A stretch of DNA of 24,995 bases, taken from NCBI GenBank assembly GCA_964629825.1, contig CAZVUW010000042.1:1-24995 (forward strand), read 5' to 3'. Source of the stretch: CAZVUW01 sp964629825. Lineage in GTDB: Bacteria; Actinomycetota; Nitriliruptoria; Euzebyales; Egibacteraceae. The notes under the pieces were generated by a model. The model worked only from the letters and a program-made list of their open reading frames with translations. It was not told the DNA's origin and did not search any database. Shown one piece after another: positions 7,006 to 15,596 of the stretch; position 1 is the first letter of the stretch; each line of letters begins with the position of its first letter. A program made the position numbers and the translations under genes.

Positions 7006-8415
7006 CTAGCCCTCGCCGCCGATCAGAGCGCGCAGCCGGGTCACCTGGGCGCGCACGCTGTCCGGCGCCGGGCCCATGCTCGATGAGCGCCGGGCGACCG
7101 CCGCCGCCGGGTCCAGGAGGCTGGCGATGTCCGCGTCCGCCAGCTCGGGCAGGGCGGCGCGGATCTCAGCGTGCGGCAGGTCGGTGACGTCGACGCCGCG
7201 TCCCTCGCAGCGGGCGACCAGGGCTCCGACCTGCTCGTGCGCGTCGCGGAAGGGCACCCCGCGGCGGACCAGCTCCTCGGCCAGCTCGGTCGCCATGGCG
7301 AAACCCCCGGCCGCCGCACCAGCGAGGCGCTCGCGGTCGAACACGAGCGAGCGCACCGTGCCGGCCATGGCGGGCAGGACCGCCTGGAGCGTGTCAACGG
7401 CGTCGAAGACCGGCTCCTTGTCCTCCTGCAGATCGCGGTTGTAGGTCAGCGGCAGCCCCTTCAGGAGCACCAGCACGCTCACCAGGTCGCCGATGACCCG
7501 ACCGGCCTTGCCACGAACCAGCTCGGCCACGTCGGGGTTGCGCTTCTGCGGCATGATCGACGAGCCGGTCGAGAAGGCGTCACCCACCCGGACCCAGCCG
7601 AACTCGGCCGTGCTCCAAAGGCAGATCTCCTCGCCGAGACGGGACAGGTGCACCGCGATCAGGGCGGCCGCCGACAGCAGCTCGACCACGAAGTCGCGAT
7701 CCGCCACCGCGTCCATCGAGTTCGCGGCGACGCCGCCGAAGCCGAGGCTGCGTGCGTACGCGGCCGGGTCGAGGGCGAGGGTGGTCCCCGCCAGGGCGCC
7801 CGCCCCCAGGGTCGAGATGTCCATGCGGCCGCGGGCGTCCAGAAGCCGTCCGACGTCGCGCTCAAGCGCCCAGGCGTGCGCGAGCAGGTGGTGCCCGAGG
7901 GTCACGGGCTGGGCCCGCTGGAGGTGGGTGTAGCCGGGGGCGATCCAGTCGAGCACCGACTCGGCCTTGTCGACCAGGGCTGACTGCACGCGACGCACTC
8001 CCGGTACCAGGTCCTCGTCGATGACCCTGATCAGGTAGCGCCGCAGGTCCGAGACGATCTGGTCGTTGCGGCTGCGGCCGGCCCGCAGGCGCCGGCCGGC
8101 ATCGCCGGTCAGGTCGATCAGGCGGCGCTCGATCGCGCCGTGCAGGTCCTCGTCGCCGCGCTCGAAGGTGAAGGCCCCGTCGGCGAAGTCGGCCTCGAGC
8201 TGGCGCAGACCACCGCGGAGCAGCTGGAGCTCCTCGTCGGTCAGCAGACCGAGCCGGTGCAGCTCCTCGGCGTGAGCGGCCGAGCCCGCCAGATCATCGC
8301 GCCACAGCCGGACGTCGAAGTGCGTGCTGCGCCCGATCGCCCAAGCCGCCGCGTCGGGCGAGTCCGAGAAGCGGCCGCCCCACAGCCGCCCCTCGGCGTC
8401 GTGGTCGGCGCTCAC
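7006..8415 (-). CDS. argH: Argininosuccinate lyase
   Basis: Last step of arginine synthesis: argininosuccinate to arginine plus fumarate, by a cytosolic homotetramer of the fumarase/aspartase superfamily. 469 aa, normal length. Visible landmarks: LWGGRF near the N-terminus (11-16), the RSRNDQ block (114-119), THLQRAQP (163-170, catalytic His164) and the family signature GSSIMPQKRNPD (284-295) with the catalytic serine. GTG 8415 is chosen because it forms a GTGA overlap with the argG stop, the same coupling used at two other junctions of this operon. An upstream in-frame start at 8460 would add 15 atypical residues inside argG. It is the last gene of argCJBDFRGH and is followed by a terminator-like hairpin. 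Confidence 0.96.
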   Translation of the reverse strand: MSADHDAEGRLWGGRFSDSPDAAAWAIGRSTHFDVRLWRDDLAGSAAHAEELHRLGLLTDEELQLLRGGLRQLEADFADGAFTFERGDEDLHGAIERRLIDLTGDAGRRLRAGRSRNDQIVSDLRRYLIRVIDEDLVPGVRRVQSALVDKAESVLDWIAPGYTHLQRAQPVTLGHHLLAHAWALERDVGRLLDARGRMDISTLGAGALAGTTLALDPAAYARSLGFGGVAANSMDAVADRDFVVELLSAAALIAVHLSRLGEEICLWSTAEFGWVRVGDAFSTGSSIMPQKRNPDVAELVRGKAGRVIGDLVSVLVLLKGLPLTYNRDLQEDKEPVFDAVDTLQAVLPAMAGTVRSLVFDRERLAGAAAGGFAMATELAEELVRRGVPFRDAHEQVGALVARCEGRGVDVTDLPHAEIRAALPELADADIASLLDPAAAVARRSSSMGPAPDSVRAQVTRLRALIGGEG

Positions 8416-9650
8416 AGCGAGCCCTGCCGCCGGGCCCACACCCTGGTCGGCAACCCCCACAGCTTCACGAAGCCCTCAGCCTGGGTGTGGTCGAAGCGGT
8501 CGGCCTCGTCGTAGGTGGCGAGGTCGTGGTCGTACAGGCCGACGTCGGAGCGACGGCCGGCCACCCACGCCTGGCCCTTGAACAGGTTCATCCGCACCTC
8601 GCCGCTGACGTAGCGCTGCGACTCGTCGATGAACGCGTCCAGCGCCCGCTTCAGTGGAGTGAACCACAGGCCGTTGTAGATGAGCTGTGCATAGCGCCCC
8701 TCGATGGCGCGCTTCTCGGCGGCCAGCTCCTGCTCCAGGCACAGGTCCTCGAGGTCGCGGTGCGCGGCGAGGATGGTCACAGCACCGGGGCACTCGTAGA
8801 TCTCGCGGCTCTTGATGCCGACGAGGCGGTCCTCGACCAGGTCGATGCGGCCGACCCCGTGCGCCCCGGCGCGCCGGTCGACCTCGGCGATCAGCTCGGA
8901 CAGCGGCAGCTCCTTGCCGTCGATGGCGACCGGGACGCCGCGCTCGAACGTGAGCGTCAGCTCCTCGATCTCGTCCGGCGCGTCGGCCAGCGCGGCGGAG
9001 CGCTCGAAGACCTCCTCCGGCGGGCTCTCCCAGGGGTCCTCGAGGATCCCGCACTCGGCCGTGCGACCCCACAGGTTCTCGTCGATCGAGTAGGGCGAGG
9101 CCTTGCGCACCGGGATCGGGATGCCCCGCTCCTCCGCCCAGGCGATGGCCGCCTCGCGCGACAGCCCCCACTCGCGGATCGGCGCCTCGACCACGAGATC
9201 CGGCGCGATCGCCATCGCGGTCACCTCGAACCGCACCTGGTCGTTGCCCTTGCCGGTGCAGCCGTGGGCGATGGCCGTGGCGCCCGTCTCCGCGGCCACG
9301 CGCACGAGGTGGCGCGTGATCAGGGGGCGCGAGAGCGCGCTGACCAGCGGGTACTTGCCCATGTACAGGGCGTTGGCCGAGATGGCGGGGCGCACGAAGT
9401 CGTCCGCGAACTCCGACCGCGCATCCACGACGACGCTCTCGACGGCGCCGCAGTCCAGCGCGCGCTGGCGCACCTGGTCGAGGTGAGACGCGTCCGAGGA
9501 GGGCGCGCCCGCGACGCCGGTCGGCGACACCTGGCCGACGTCGATCGCGCAGGCGACGACGTCGTAGCCCTTGTTCTCCGCCAGCCAGCGGATCGCGACG
9601 GAGGTGTCGAGCCCGCCGGAGTAGGCGAGGACGAGGCGTGGAGCAGCCAT
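8412..9650 (-). CDS. argG: Argininosuccinate synthase
   Basis: Condenses citrulline with aspartate using ATP to make argininosuccinate. 412 aa. The N-terminal ATP pyrophosphatase P-loop is AYSGGLDTS (residues 9-17). Further family blocks are YPLVSALSRPLI, IAHGCTGKGNDQVRFE, EERGIPIP, SIDENLWGRTAECGILEDP and GIKSREIYECPGA. The protein begins MAAPRLVLAYSGG, so ATG 9650 is secure. The argR stop TAG directly abuts this ATG (TAGATG), so translation is probably coupled. The argH start overlaps the stop by 4 bases. Type I ArgG, complete and with no oddities. Confidence 0.97.
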   Translation of the reverse strand: MAAPRLVLAYSGGLDTSVAIRWLAENKGYDVVACAIDVGQVSPTGVAGAPSSDASHLDQVRQRALDCGAVESVVVDARSEFADDFVRPAISANALYMGKYPLVSALSRPLITRHLVRVAAETGATAIAHGCTGKGNDQVRFEVTAMAIAPDLVVEAPIREWGLSREAAIAWAEERGIPIPVRKASPYSIDENLWGRTAECGILEDPWESPPEEVFERSAALADAPDEIEELTLTFERGVPVAIDGKELPLSELIAEVDRRAGAHGVGRIDLVEDRLVGIKSREIYECPGAVTILAAHRDLEDLCLEQELAAEKRAIEGRYAQLIYNGLWFTPLKRALDAFIDESQRYVSGEVRMNLFKGQAWVAGRRSDVGLYDHDLATYDEADRFDHTQAEGFVKLWGLPTRVWARRQGSL

Positions 9651-10151
9651 CTACGGTTCCTTTTCGGTGTCTGGTGCAGGTACGAAGGCAGGCGTGGCGG
9701 AACCGCTCTTGACGGCCGCCAGGGTCTCGGCCACGGCGCGGCCGCTGGAGCCCTCCTCGGCGACGACGAGGACGGTGTCGTCACCCTGGACGGTCGCCAG
9801 CACGCCCGGCACGTCCGCCGTGTCGATCGCGGATGCGACGGCCGCGGCGGCACCGGGTGGTGTGCGGACCACGGCGAGGTTCCCGCTCGAGTCGATCGCC
9901 AGCACGAACTGGCGCAGGAGCTGGGCCAGGCCGCCGGCCGTGGGCAGCGCGTAGGACACCCGGCCGTCGGCGCCGCGGACCTTTGCGATGCCCAGGTCCT
10001 CGAGGTCGCGGCTCACGGTCGCCTGGGTGGCCTCGATCCCGACGCCGGCGAGGAGCTCGACCAGCTCGGACTGGGAGCGCACCTCGAAGCGCGCGACCAG
10101 GTCGCGCAGTGCTCTGCGGCGCCGCTCGCGCTCGCTCCGGCCGGCTGCCAT
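9651..10151 (-). CDS. argR: Arginine repressor ArgR
   Basis: Arginine-responsive DNA-binding regulator, active as a hexamer. 166 aa. The N-terminal winged helix covers roughly residues 10-70, with SQSELVELL (26-34) and the recognition helix region ATVSRDLEDLGIAKV (44-58). The C-terminal oligomerisation and arginine-binding domain covers about 75-152, with VLATVQGDDTVLVV (117-130) holding the conserved Gly-Asp-Asp pair that contacts arginine. A 14-residue acidic/proline tail follows. It lies inside the operon it should control, between argF and argG, so it is expected to repress its own synthesis through the dyad before argC. It is separated from argF by 3 bases and abuts argG directly. No separate promoter is visible. 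Confidence 0.95.
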   Translation of the reverse strand: MAAGRSERERRRRALRDLVARFEVRSQSELVELLAGVGIEATQATVSRDLEDLGIAKVRGADGRVSYALPTAGGLAQLLRQFVLAIDSSGNLAVVRTPPGAAAAVASAIDTADVPGVLATVQGDDTVLVVAEEGSSGRAVAETLAAVKSGSATPAFVPAPDTEKEP

Positions 10152-10154
10152 GGC

Positions 10155-11096
10155 CTAGAGAGCGCCGTCCAGGGCGTGCTCGGGCGACAACAGGCGCAGG
10201 AGCAGCGCCTTCTGGGCGTGCAGGCGGTTCTCCGCCTGGGTCCAGACCACGCTCTGCTGGCCGTCGATGACGTCGGCGGCGATCTCCTCGCCGCGGTGGG
10301 CCGGCAGGCAGTGCATGACCAGCGCGTCCGCCGCGGCGGCCTCCATCACGTGGTATCCGACCTGGTAGGGCCGGAACATGAGCAGGCGCGCGTCGCGCTC
10401 CTCCTCCTGCCCCATCGACGCCCAGACGTCGGTGTAGACGATGTCGGCGTCGCGGGCCGCCTCCAGCGGGTCGACCGTCACGGTGATCTTGCCGCCCGTG
10501 TGCGCGGCGAGATCCTCGGCGATCCCGACCACCTGTGGGATCGGCTCGTACCCGGACGGGGCGCCCACGGCCACGTGCATCCCGGCCATCGCACCGGCGC
10601 GCAGCAGCGCGTTGGCGACGTTGTTGCCGTCGCCGAGGTAGGCGAGCTTCAGGCCGGACAGGCGCCCCTTGTACTCGCGGATGGTCATCAGGTCGGCCAG
10701 GGCCTGGCACGGGTGGTCGAAGTCGCTGAGCGCGTTGATGATCGGGATGGTCCCGGCGCTGGCCAGCGTCTCGAGCCGCGACTGGGCGAAGGTGCGGACG
10801 ACGAGGGCGTGCAGGTAGCGGGACAGCACCCGGGCGGTGTCCTCGACCGTCTCACCGCGCCCGAGCTGCAGCTCGGAGGCGTTCAGCACGACCGGGGTGG
10901 CGCCCAGCTCGGCGATGGCGACCTCGAACGAGACGCGTGTGCGGGTGGAGGGCTTCTCGAAGATCATCCCGATCGAGCGGCCCGCCAGAGCGGTCATCGG
11001 ACGCCGGTCGGCCTTGAGCTCGTCGGCCAGGTCGAGCAGCCCCATCAGCTCCTCGACGCTGAGCGAGTCCACGGTCAGGAAGTCGCGCTTTGCCAT
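10155..11096 (-). CDS. argF: Ornithine carbamoyltransferase (anabolic)
   Basis: Converts ornithine and carbamoyl phosphate to citrulline. 313 aa. The carbamoyl-phosphate loop STRTR is at 50-54, HPCQALAD at 128-135 and the ornithine-site HCLPAHRGEE at 262-271. DLEDLxxLLDLA-type helix features are replaced here by DSLSVEELMGLLDLADELK. ATG 11096 is preceded by AGAGGA at a spacing of about 6, a good ribosome binding site, and the frame upstream belongs to argD in another phase. A 28-base gap separates it from argD. The context inside the biosynthetic operon, next to argR and argG, argues for the anabolic enzyme rather than the catabolic deiminase-pathway form. Confidence 0.96.
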   Translation of the reverse strand: MAKRDFLTVDSLSVEELMGLLDLADELKADRRPMTALAGRSIGMIFEKPSTRTRVSFEVAIAELGATPVVLNASELQLGRGETVEDTARVLSRYLHALVVRTFAQSRLETLASAGTIPIINALSDFDHPCQALADLMTIREYKGRLSGLKLAYLGDGNNVANALLRAGAMAGMHVAVGAPSGYEPIPQVVGIAEDLAAHTGGKITVTVDPLEAARDADIVYTDVWASMGQEEERDARLLMFRPYQVGYHVMEAAAADALVMHCLPAHRGEEIAADVIDGQQSVVWTQAENRLHAQKALLLRLLSPEHALDGAL

Positions 11097-11124
11097 CGTT
11101 TCCTCTGCTCCTCGGTCCTGGGGG

Positions 11125-12348
11125 CTAGCCCACGCGCACGGCGACGGAGTCCAGCGCGCGTCCGAGCCGCCCCTCCAGCTCGTCGAGGGCAGCGTCGTCG
11201 ATGAGCAGCGGCGGCGCCAACCGGACCACGTCGGGGGCCACGTTGTTGACCAGGAGGCCCCGCTCGAGCGCGGCTCCCACGACCGCGGCCGCGTGCGGGC
11301 CGTCCAGGACCAGCGCCTGAAGAAGGCCGCGTCCGCGGACGCCCACCACCGGGCCGGCGCCGACCAGGCGCTCGAGCCTCCCGGCCAGGTCGCGCCCCGC
11401 CGCCGCGGCGCGCTCGACGAGGCCGTCACGGGTGATCACGTCGATCACGGTGCAGGCGGCGGCGCAGGTGACAGGGTTGCCGCCGAACGTGCTCGCATGA
11501 TCACCGAGCCCGAAGGCGTCCGCGGCGACCCCGCGCGCCACGATCGCGCCGATCGGCAGGCCGTTGGCGAGGGCCTTCGCCAGGCACACGACGTCCGGGA
11601 CGATCGGGCCCGCCGTGGTCTGCCAGCCGTACCAGGCTCCTAGCCGTCCCAGGCCGGTCTGGACCTCGTCGGCGATCAGCAGGGCGCCCACCCGGTCGCA
11701 GGCGGCACGGGCGGCCGCGAGCACCGCGTCAGGGACAGGGCGCACCCCGCCCTCGCCCTGGACGACCTCGACCAGCACGGCGCAGACGTCGTCGTCCACC
11801 GCCGCGGTCAGCGCGTCCGGGTCGTCGTGTGGGACGTGGGTGACCCAGCCTCCGAGGGGCTCGAAGGGCTCGTGCTTGGCGGGGTTGCCGGTCGCCGCCA
11901 GCGCTCCCAGCGTGCGCCCGTGGAAGCCACCGGACAGGGCGACGACGCGCACCTTGTCGGGATGCTGGCGCTTGCCGTGGCGGCGCGCGAGCTTGATCGC
12001 GGCCTCGTTCGCCTCCGCCCCCGAGTTGCAGAGGAATGCGCGCCCGTCCGGCCAGCCGAGCGTTCTCTGGAGGCGCTCGGCCAGCTCGACCGCCGGCGCG
12101 GTCAGGTAGAGGTTGGAGGTGTGCACGAGGGTCGCGGCCTGGCGCGCCACGGCCTCGGTGACCTCGGGGTGGGCGTGCCCCAGCGAGGTGACGGCGAGGC
12201 CCGAGACGCAGTCGAGCAGCTCGCGCCCGCCGGCGTCGACGACCCAGCAGCCCCGACCGGAGACGATCTCGAGGCGTCCGGGGGTGTAGGTCGGCAGGAG
12301 GGCCGCGGCCTCGCGCGCGGACAGGGGGTTTGCTGCAGCGCTCGTCAC
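11125..12348 (-). CDS. argD: Acetylornithine aminotransferase
   Basis: PLP-dependent class III aminotransferase making N-acetylornithine from N-acetylglutamate semialdehyde and glutamate. 407 aa. Seen in order: CVSGLAVTSLGHAHP (47-61), the phosphate-binding NSGAEANEAA (108-117), GFHGRTLGAL (141-150), EVVQGEGGV (194-202), ADEVQTGLGR with PLP-contact Asp227, and the Schiff-base lysine K258 in LAKALANGLPIG. The GTG start at 12348 forms a GTGA overlap with the argB stop, and a strong AAGGAGG lies 4 bases before it inside the argB 3' end. Complete. It might also act on succinyl-diaminopimelate, as ArgD enzymes often do, but that is inference. Confidence 0.96.
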   Translation of the reverse strand: MTSAAANPLSAREAAALLPTYTPGRLEIVSGRGCWVVDAGGRELLDCVSGLAVTSLGHAHPEVTEAVARQAATLVHTSNLYLTAPAVELAERLQRTLGWPDGRAFLCNSGAEANEAAIKLARRHGKRQHPDKVRVVALSGGFHGRTLGALAATGNPAKHEPFEPLGGWVTHVPHDDPDALTAAVDDDVCAVLVEVVQGEGGVRPVPDAVLAAARAACDRVGALLIADEVQTGLGRLGAWYGWQTTAGPIVPDVVCLAKALANGLPIGAIVARGVAADAFGLGDHASTFGGNPVTCAAACTVIDVITRDGLVERAAAAGRDLAGRLERLVGAGPVVGVRGRGLLQALVLDGPHAAAVVGAALERGLLVNNVAPDVVRLAPPLLIDDAALDELEGRLGRALDSVAVRVG

Positions 12349-13235
12349 GACGCCTCCTTGTCGGGCACGACCATGGTGCCGATGCCCTCGTCGGTGAAGA
12401 TCTCCAGGAGCAGGGCGTGCTCGACCCGGCCGTCGAGCAGGTGGGCGGAGCGCACCCCGCCGTCCAGCGCGGTCAGGACGCCGTCGATCTTCGGGACCAT
12501 CCCGGCGCTCAGCTCCCCGCCCTCGAGCATGACGCGCAGGCGCTCCTGGGTGACCGTCGACAGCAGCCGCGCGTCGTCCGTGCCGAAGTCGCGGTAGAGG
12601 CCGGCCACGTCGGTCAGATAGATGATCTTGTCGGCCTCCAGGGCGGCGGCGATGGCCCCCGCGGCCGCGTCCGCGTTGACGTTGTAGTCGGCGCCGTCGT
12701 TGCCGCGGGCGATGGTGGCGACCACCGGCACGACGCCGTCGTCGAGCAGGTGCGTGAGCAGGGTAGTGTCGACCGCGGTGACGTCGCCGACGCGTCCGAG
12801 GGCGCCGCCCTCGGCGGCGGACGCCAGCAGCAGGTCACCGTCCGTTCCGGCGACGCCGACGGCGCGGGCGCCGGCGGAGCTGATCAGCCCGACCAGCGCG
12901 GGGTTGACCTGGCCCAGCAGCACCATCCGGGCGACCTCGAGGGTCGCCTCGTCCGTGACGCGCCGCCCGTCGACGAATGTGGTCTCCAGGCCGAGCCGCT
13001 CGGCGAGCGCCGAGATCTGCGGTCCGCCGCCGTGCACCACGACGACGCGCAGGCCGACGCTGTGCAGCAGCGCTATGTCGGCGGCGATGCCGGCCTCGAG
13101 CCCGTCAGCGGCGTCGGCGGTGACGTTGCCGCCGAGCTTGACGACGATCGTCCGCCCGGCCCAGCGCGTGATCCACGGCAGCGCCTCGCACAGCACCCGC
13201 GCCTTGTCCTGCGCCTGCCTGGTGGTGCCCATCAC
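12345..13235 (-). CDS. argB: Acetylglutamate kinase
   Basis: Phosphorylates N-acetylglutamate with ATP, the usual feedback-controlled step when ArgJ supplies acetylglutamate by recycling. 296 aa. Amino acid kinase fold: KLGGN (33-37) for phosphates and VVVHGGGPQI (65-74) for the substrate, with later blocks NADAAAGAIAAAL and GGMVPKI-like AGMVPKIDGVLTAL. The N-terminal helix (QAQDKARVLCEALPWITRWAG) is the extension found in arginine-inhibited hexameric enzymes, so feedback by arginine is likely. The start is ambiguous: GTG 13235 (GTGA overlap with the argJ stop) or the immediately following ATG 13232. GGAG lies upstream at a workable distance for either. Confidence 0.96.
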   Translation of the reverse strand: MMGTTRQAQDKARVLCEALPWITRWAGRTIVVKLGGNVTADAADGLEAGIAADIALLHSVGLRVVVVHGGGPQISALAERLGLETTFVDGRRVTDEATLEVARMVLLGQVNPALVGLISSAGARAVGVAGTDGDLLLASAAEGGALGRVGDVTAVDTTLLTHLLDDGVVPVVATIARGNDGADYNVNADAAAGAIAAALEADKIIYLTDVAGLYRDFGTDDARLLSTVTQERLRVMLEGGELSAGMVPKIDGVLTALDGGVRSAHLLDGRVEHALLLEIFTDEGIGTMVVPDKEAS

Positions 13236-14443
13236 GTCGTGTACTCCGCATTGATCGTCACATAGCCGTGCGTCAGGTCGCAGGTGAGGAAGGTCGCGGA
13301 CTCACGGCCGATGCCGAGATCCACGTTCAGATCGACCTCGCTGTGGCGCAGCACCGCCGCGGCCTGTCCCCGGTCGAACGCGGTGGCGACGCCGAACCGG
13401 CACACGGTCACGCCGCCGAAGCTGATCGCGACCCGGCGTGGCTCGAAGTCGACCGGTCCGGCACCCATCGCGGCGATCACGCGGCCCCAGTTCGGGTCGC
13501 CACCGGCGATCGCCGTGCGGACAAGGGCGCTGCTGGCGATGGCGCGGCCGACCGCGACCGCGTCCTGCTCGCTGCGCGCTCCGGTGACGTGGATGCGCAG
13601 GAGCTTCTGGGCGCCCTCGCCGTCGCGGACGATGGCCTCGGCGAGCCGCCAGCAGACCGCGGTCATAGCCTCCTTGAAGGCGGCCAGCGACGGCGGCTCG
13701 GCGGCGCGCCCGGTCGCCAGCGCGATGACCGCGTCGTTGGTCGACATGCAGCCATCCACAGAGATGCGCCCGAAGGTGCGGTCGACGACGTCCCGGAGGG
13801 TGGCGCGCAGGACCGGCGCGGTGACGGGCGCGTCGGTGGTGATGACGCACAGCATGGTCGCCATCGCCGGCTCGATCATCCCCGAGCCCTTGGCGATGCC
13901 GCCGACGACGCAGCTGCCCGTCCCGTCCTCGACGCGGACGGCGACCTCCTTGGGGACCAGGTCGGTGGTCATGATCGCCTGGGCGGCGTGCCCCGACCCC
14001 TCGCGGCTGAGGGCGGCGACGGCCTCGGGGATCCCGGCCAGCAGCGGCTGCCGCGGGATCGGCACGCCGATCACGCCGGTCGAGCACAGCAGGACGTCGG
14101 CGGGGTCGCAGCCGAGCTCGGAGGCCAGGACCCGGGCCGACTCCTCGGCCAGCTCGTCGCCATCCGGCCCCACGCACACGTTCGCGCTGCCGGAGTTGAG
14201 CAGCACCGCCCGCGCGCGCCCGTCGGCGACGTTGCGCCGGGTCACCTCCACCGGCGAGGCCGTCACCCGGTTGGTCGTCTGCACGGCCGCCGCGACGACG
14301 GTCTCATCGGCAGCGATCACGGCGAGGTCGCGCTTGCCGCTGCGCTTCAGGCCCGCGGCCACGCCCGAGGCGCGGATGCCCGCGACGGCGCAGACCCCTC
14401 CGGGCAGCTCGGTGATGGTGGTGGCGGCGGGGGCGGTGTGCAC
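13232..14443 (-). CDS. argJ: Bifunctional ornithine acetyltransferase / N-acetylglutamate synthase
   Basis: Transfers the acetyl group from acetylornithine to glutamate, closing the acetyl cycle; bifunctional members also use acetyl-CoA. 403 aa from GTG 14443. The self-cleavage site KGSGMIEPAMATML is clear, with Thr196 expected as the new N-terminal nucleophile of the beta chain. Other family features are QTTNRVTASPV near the N-terminus, SVDGCMSTNDAVIAL and GDPNWGRVIAAMG, and the C-terminal DLTHGYVTINAEYTT is typical. The frame extends upstream, but that part is Arg/Pro/Ser-rich and overlaps argC, so it is not used. GGAG lies about 10 bases before the GTG. No argA or argE is present in this operon, in line with the cyclic pathway. 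Confidence 0.95.
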   Translation of the reverse strand: MHTAPAATTITELPGGVCAVAGIRASGVAAGLKRSGKRDLAVIAADETVVAAAVQTTNRVTASPVEVTRRNVADGRARAVLLNSGSANVCVGPDGDELAEESARVLASELGCDPADVLLCSTGVIGVPIPRQPLLAGIPEAVAALSREGSGHAAQAIMTTDLVPKEVAVRVEDGTGSCVVGGIAKGSGMIEPAMATMLCVITTDAPVTAPVLRATLRDVVDRTFGRISVDGCMSTNDAVIALATGRAAEPPSLAAFKEAMTAVCWRLAEAIVRDGEGAQKLLRIHVTGARSEQDAVAVGRAIASSALVRTAIAGGDPNWGRVIAAMGAGPVDFEPRRVAISFGGVTVCRFGVATAFDRGQAAAVLRHSEVDLNVDLGIGRESATFLTCDLTHGYVTINAEYTT

Positions 14444-14483
14444 GGGCGCTCTTCTCCAGATCGATGGGGCCGGTCGGGGCAGG

Positions 14484-15512
14484 CTATGGGTAGACGCCCG
14501 CGACCGGGAGCCCGGCGTCCTCGGGGAGACCGGCCAGCACATTCGCCGCCTGGACGGCCTGACCGGCGGCGCCCTTGACGAGGTTGTCGATGGCGCAGGA
14601 GGCGACCACACGGCCGGCCGCGCCGTCGACCGCGACGCCCACGTGCGCCGAGTTGCCGCCGGCCACGTGCGCGGTGTGCGGCCAGCGGCCCTCGGCCAGC
14701 ACCGTCACGAAGCGCTCTTGGCTGTACGCCTTGTCGTAGGCGGCACGGACGTCGCCACCCTCGACCCCGTCGCGCAGGGCCGCCGAGATCGTGCACACCA
14801 GGCCGCGCGCCATCGGGACGAGGTGCGGGACGAACGTGATCGGCTGGGCGTTGCCGCACAGCTGCGACCAGCCGCGCCCGATCTCGGGGGTGTGGCGGTG
14901 GGTCGGCGCTCCGTAGGGGGCGACGTTGGCGACGGCGTGGGTCACGTGCAGGTCGGCGCGCAGCGACTTGCCGGCCCCCGACGTGCCGGACAGGCCGGTG
15001 ACCGTGACACCGGTCGGCTCGACCAGGCCCACGAGCGGCGCCAGCGCCAGGAGGGCGGCCGTCGGATAGCAGCCCGGCGCCGCGATCAGCGGAGCGCCCG
15101 GCAGCTCCTCCCGGTGCAGCTCGGGCAGCCCGTAGGGAGCCGGCGCGAGGTCGGGCGCGGTGTGCTCGAGCCCGTAGGCGGCCTCGAACTCGGCCGCCGG
15201 CAGCCGGAAGGCGGCCGACAGGTCCACGACGACGGCGCCGCCGGCGATCAGCTCGGGCGCCAGTGCCAGGCTGGCCTCATGCGGGGTCGCCAGGAACACC
15301 AGGTCGCAACCCTCGAGCGCAGCCGGCTCCGCCGGTGCCAGCACGAGGTCGGCCAGATCCGACCCGGCCAGGTGCGGCTGGGCGGCCGACAGCCGCTCAC
15401 CCGCGCTGGCGGATGCGGCCACGGTCCGGACGCGGAAGGTCGGATGCGCTCCCAGCAGACGCAGGAGCTCGGCACCGCCGTATCCGGACCCCCCGACGAT
15501 CCCGACGTCCAT
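14484..15512 (-). CDS. argC: N-acetyl-gamma-glutamyl-phosphate reductase
   Basis: NADPH-dependent reduction of acetylglutamyl phosphate to the semialdehyde. 342 aa. The Rossmann motif GIVGGSGYGGAELLRLL sits at the extreme N-terminus (4-20), the catalytic cysteine C148 is in APGCYPTAALLAL, and SGTSGAGK and HRHTPEI follow. First gene of the operon. ATG 15512 is fixed by the Rossmann strand, although I see no good Shine-Dalgarno before it. The 84-base gap to pheT holds a candidate promoter and an ARG-box-like dyad, so transcription of the arginine genes should start here and be repressed by the operon's own ArgR. A 40-base gap to argJ follows. Confidence 0.96.
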   Translation of the reverse strand: MDVGIVGGSGYGGAELLRLLGAHPTFRVRTVAASASAGERLSAAQPHLAGSDLADLVLAPAEPAALEGCDLVFLATPHEASLALAPELIAGGAVVVDLSAAFRLPAAEFEAAYGLEHTAPDLAPAPYGLPELHREELPGAPLIAAPGCYPTAALLALAPLVGLVEPTGVTVTGLSGTSGAGKSLRADLHVTHAVANVAPYGAPTHRHTPEIGRGWSQLCGNAQPITFVPHLVPMARGLVCTISAALRDGVEGGDVRAAYDKAYSQERFVTVLAEGRWPHTAHVAGGNSAHVGVAVDGAAGRVVASCAIDNLVKGAAGQAVQAANVLAGLPEDAGLPVAGVYP

Positions 15513-15535
15513 CAGGGCGCCGCCGGCCCGCTGCC

Positions 15536-15557
15536 GTTATGCATCATGGCGCATAAC
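15536..15557 (-). promoter_or_regulatory. ARG-box-like operator before argC
   Basis: Perfect 7-base dyad GTTATGC-N8-GCATAAC. Its core TATGCATCATGGCGCATA is 18 bases, the length of an ARG box, and resembles the ATGCAT...GCATA operators I recall from Streptomyces. It is AT-rich against a very GC-rich background, overlaps the end of the candidate -10 and the transcription start, and precedes the operon that encodes ArgR. Confidence 0.8.
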
Positions 15558-15583
15558 CATACACGAACGGTCCGGCGCTGCAA
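15556..15583 (-). promoter_or_regulatory. Candidate promoter of the arg operon
   Basis: On the minus strand TTGCAG (15583-15578), a 16-base spacer and TATGGT (15561-15556). The -10 matches four of six consensus bases and the -35 is weaker. Transcription would begin near 15549, inside the ARG-box dyad, giving a leader of about 37 bases to argC. Confidence 0.5.
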
Positions 15584-15596
15584 CCTTCGGCGCGGA

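Noticed and set aside
8487..11204. A 905-codon open frame antisense to argG, argR and argF
   Set aside because: Same GC-rich shadow effect; the three minus-strand genes are unambiguous and the plus-strand translation is compositionally skewed.
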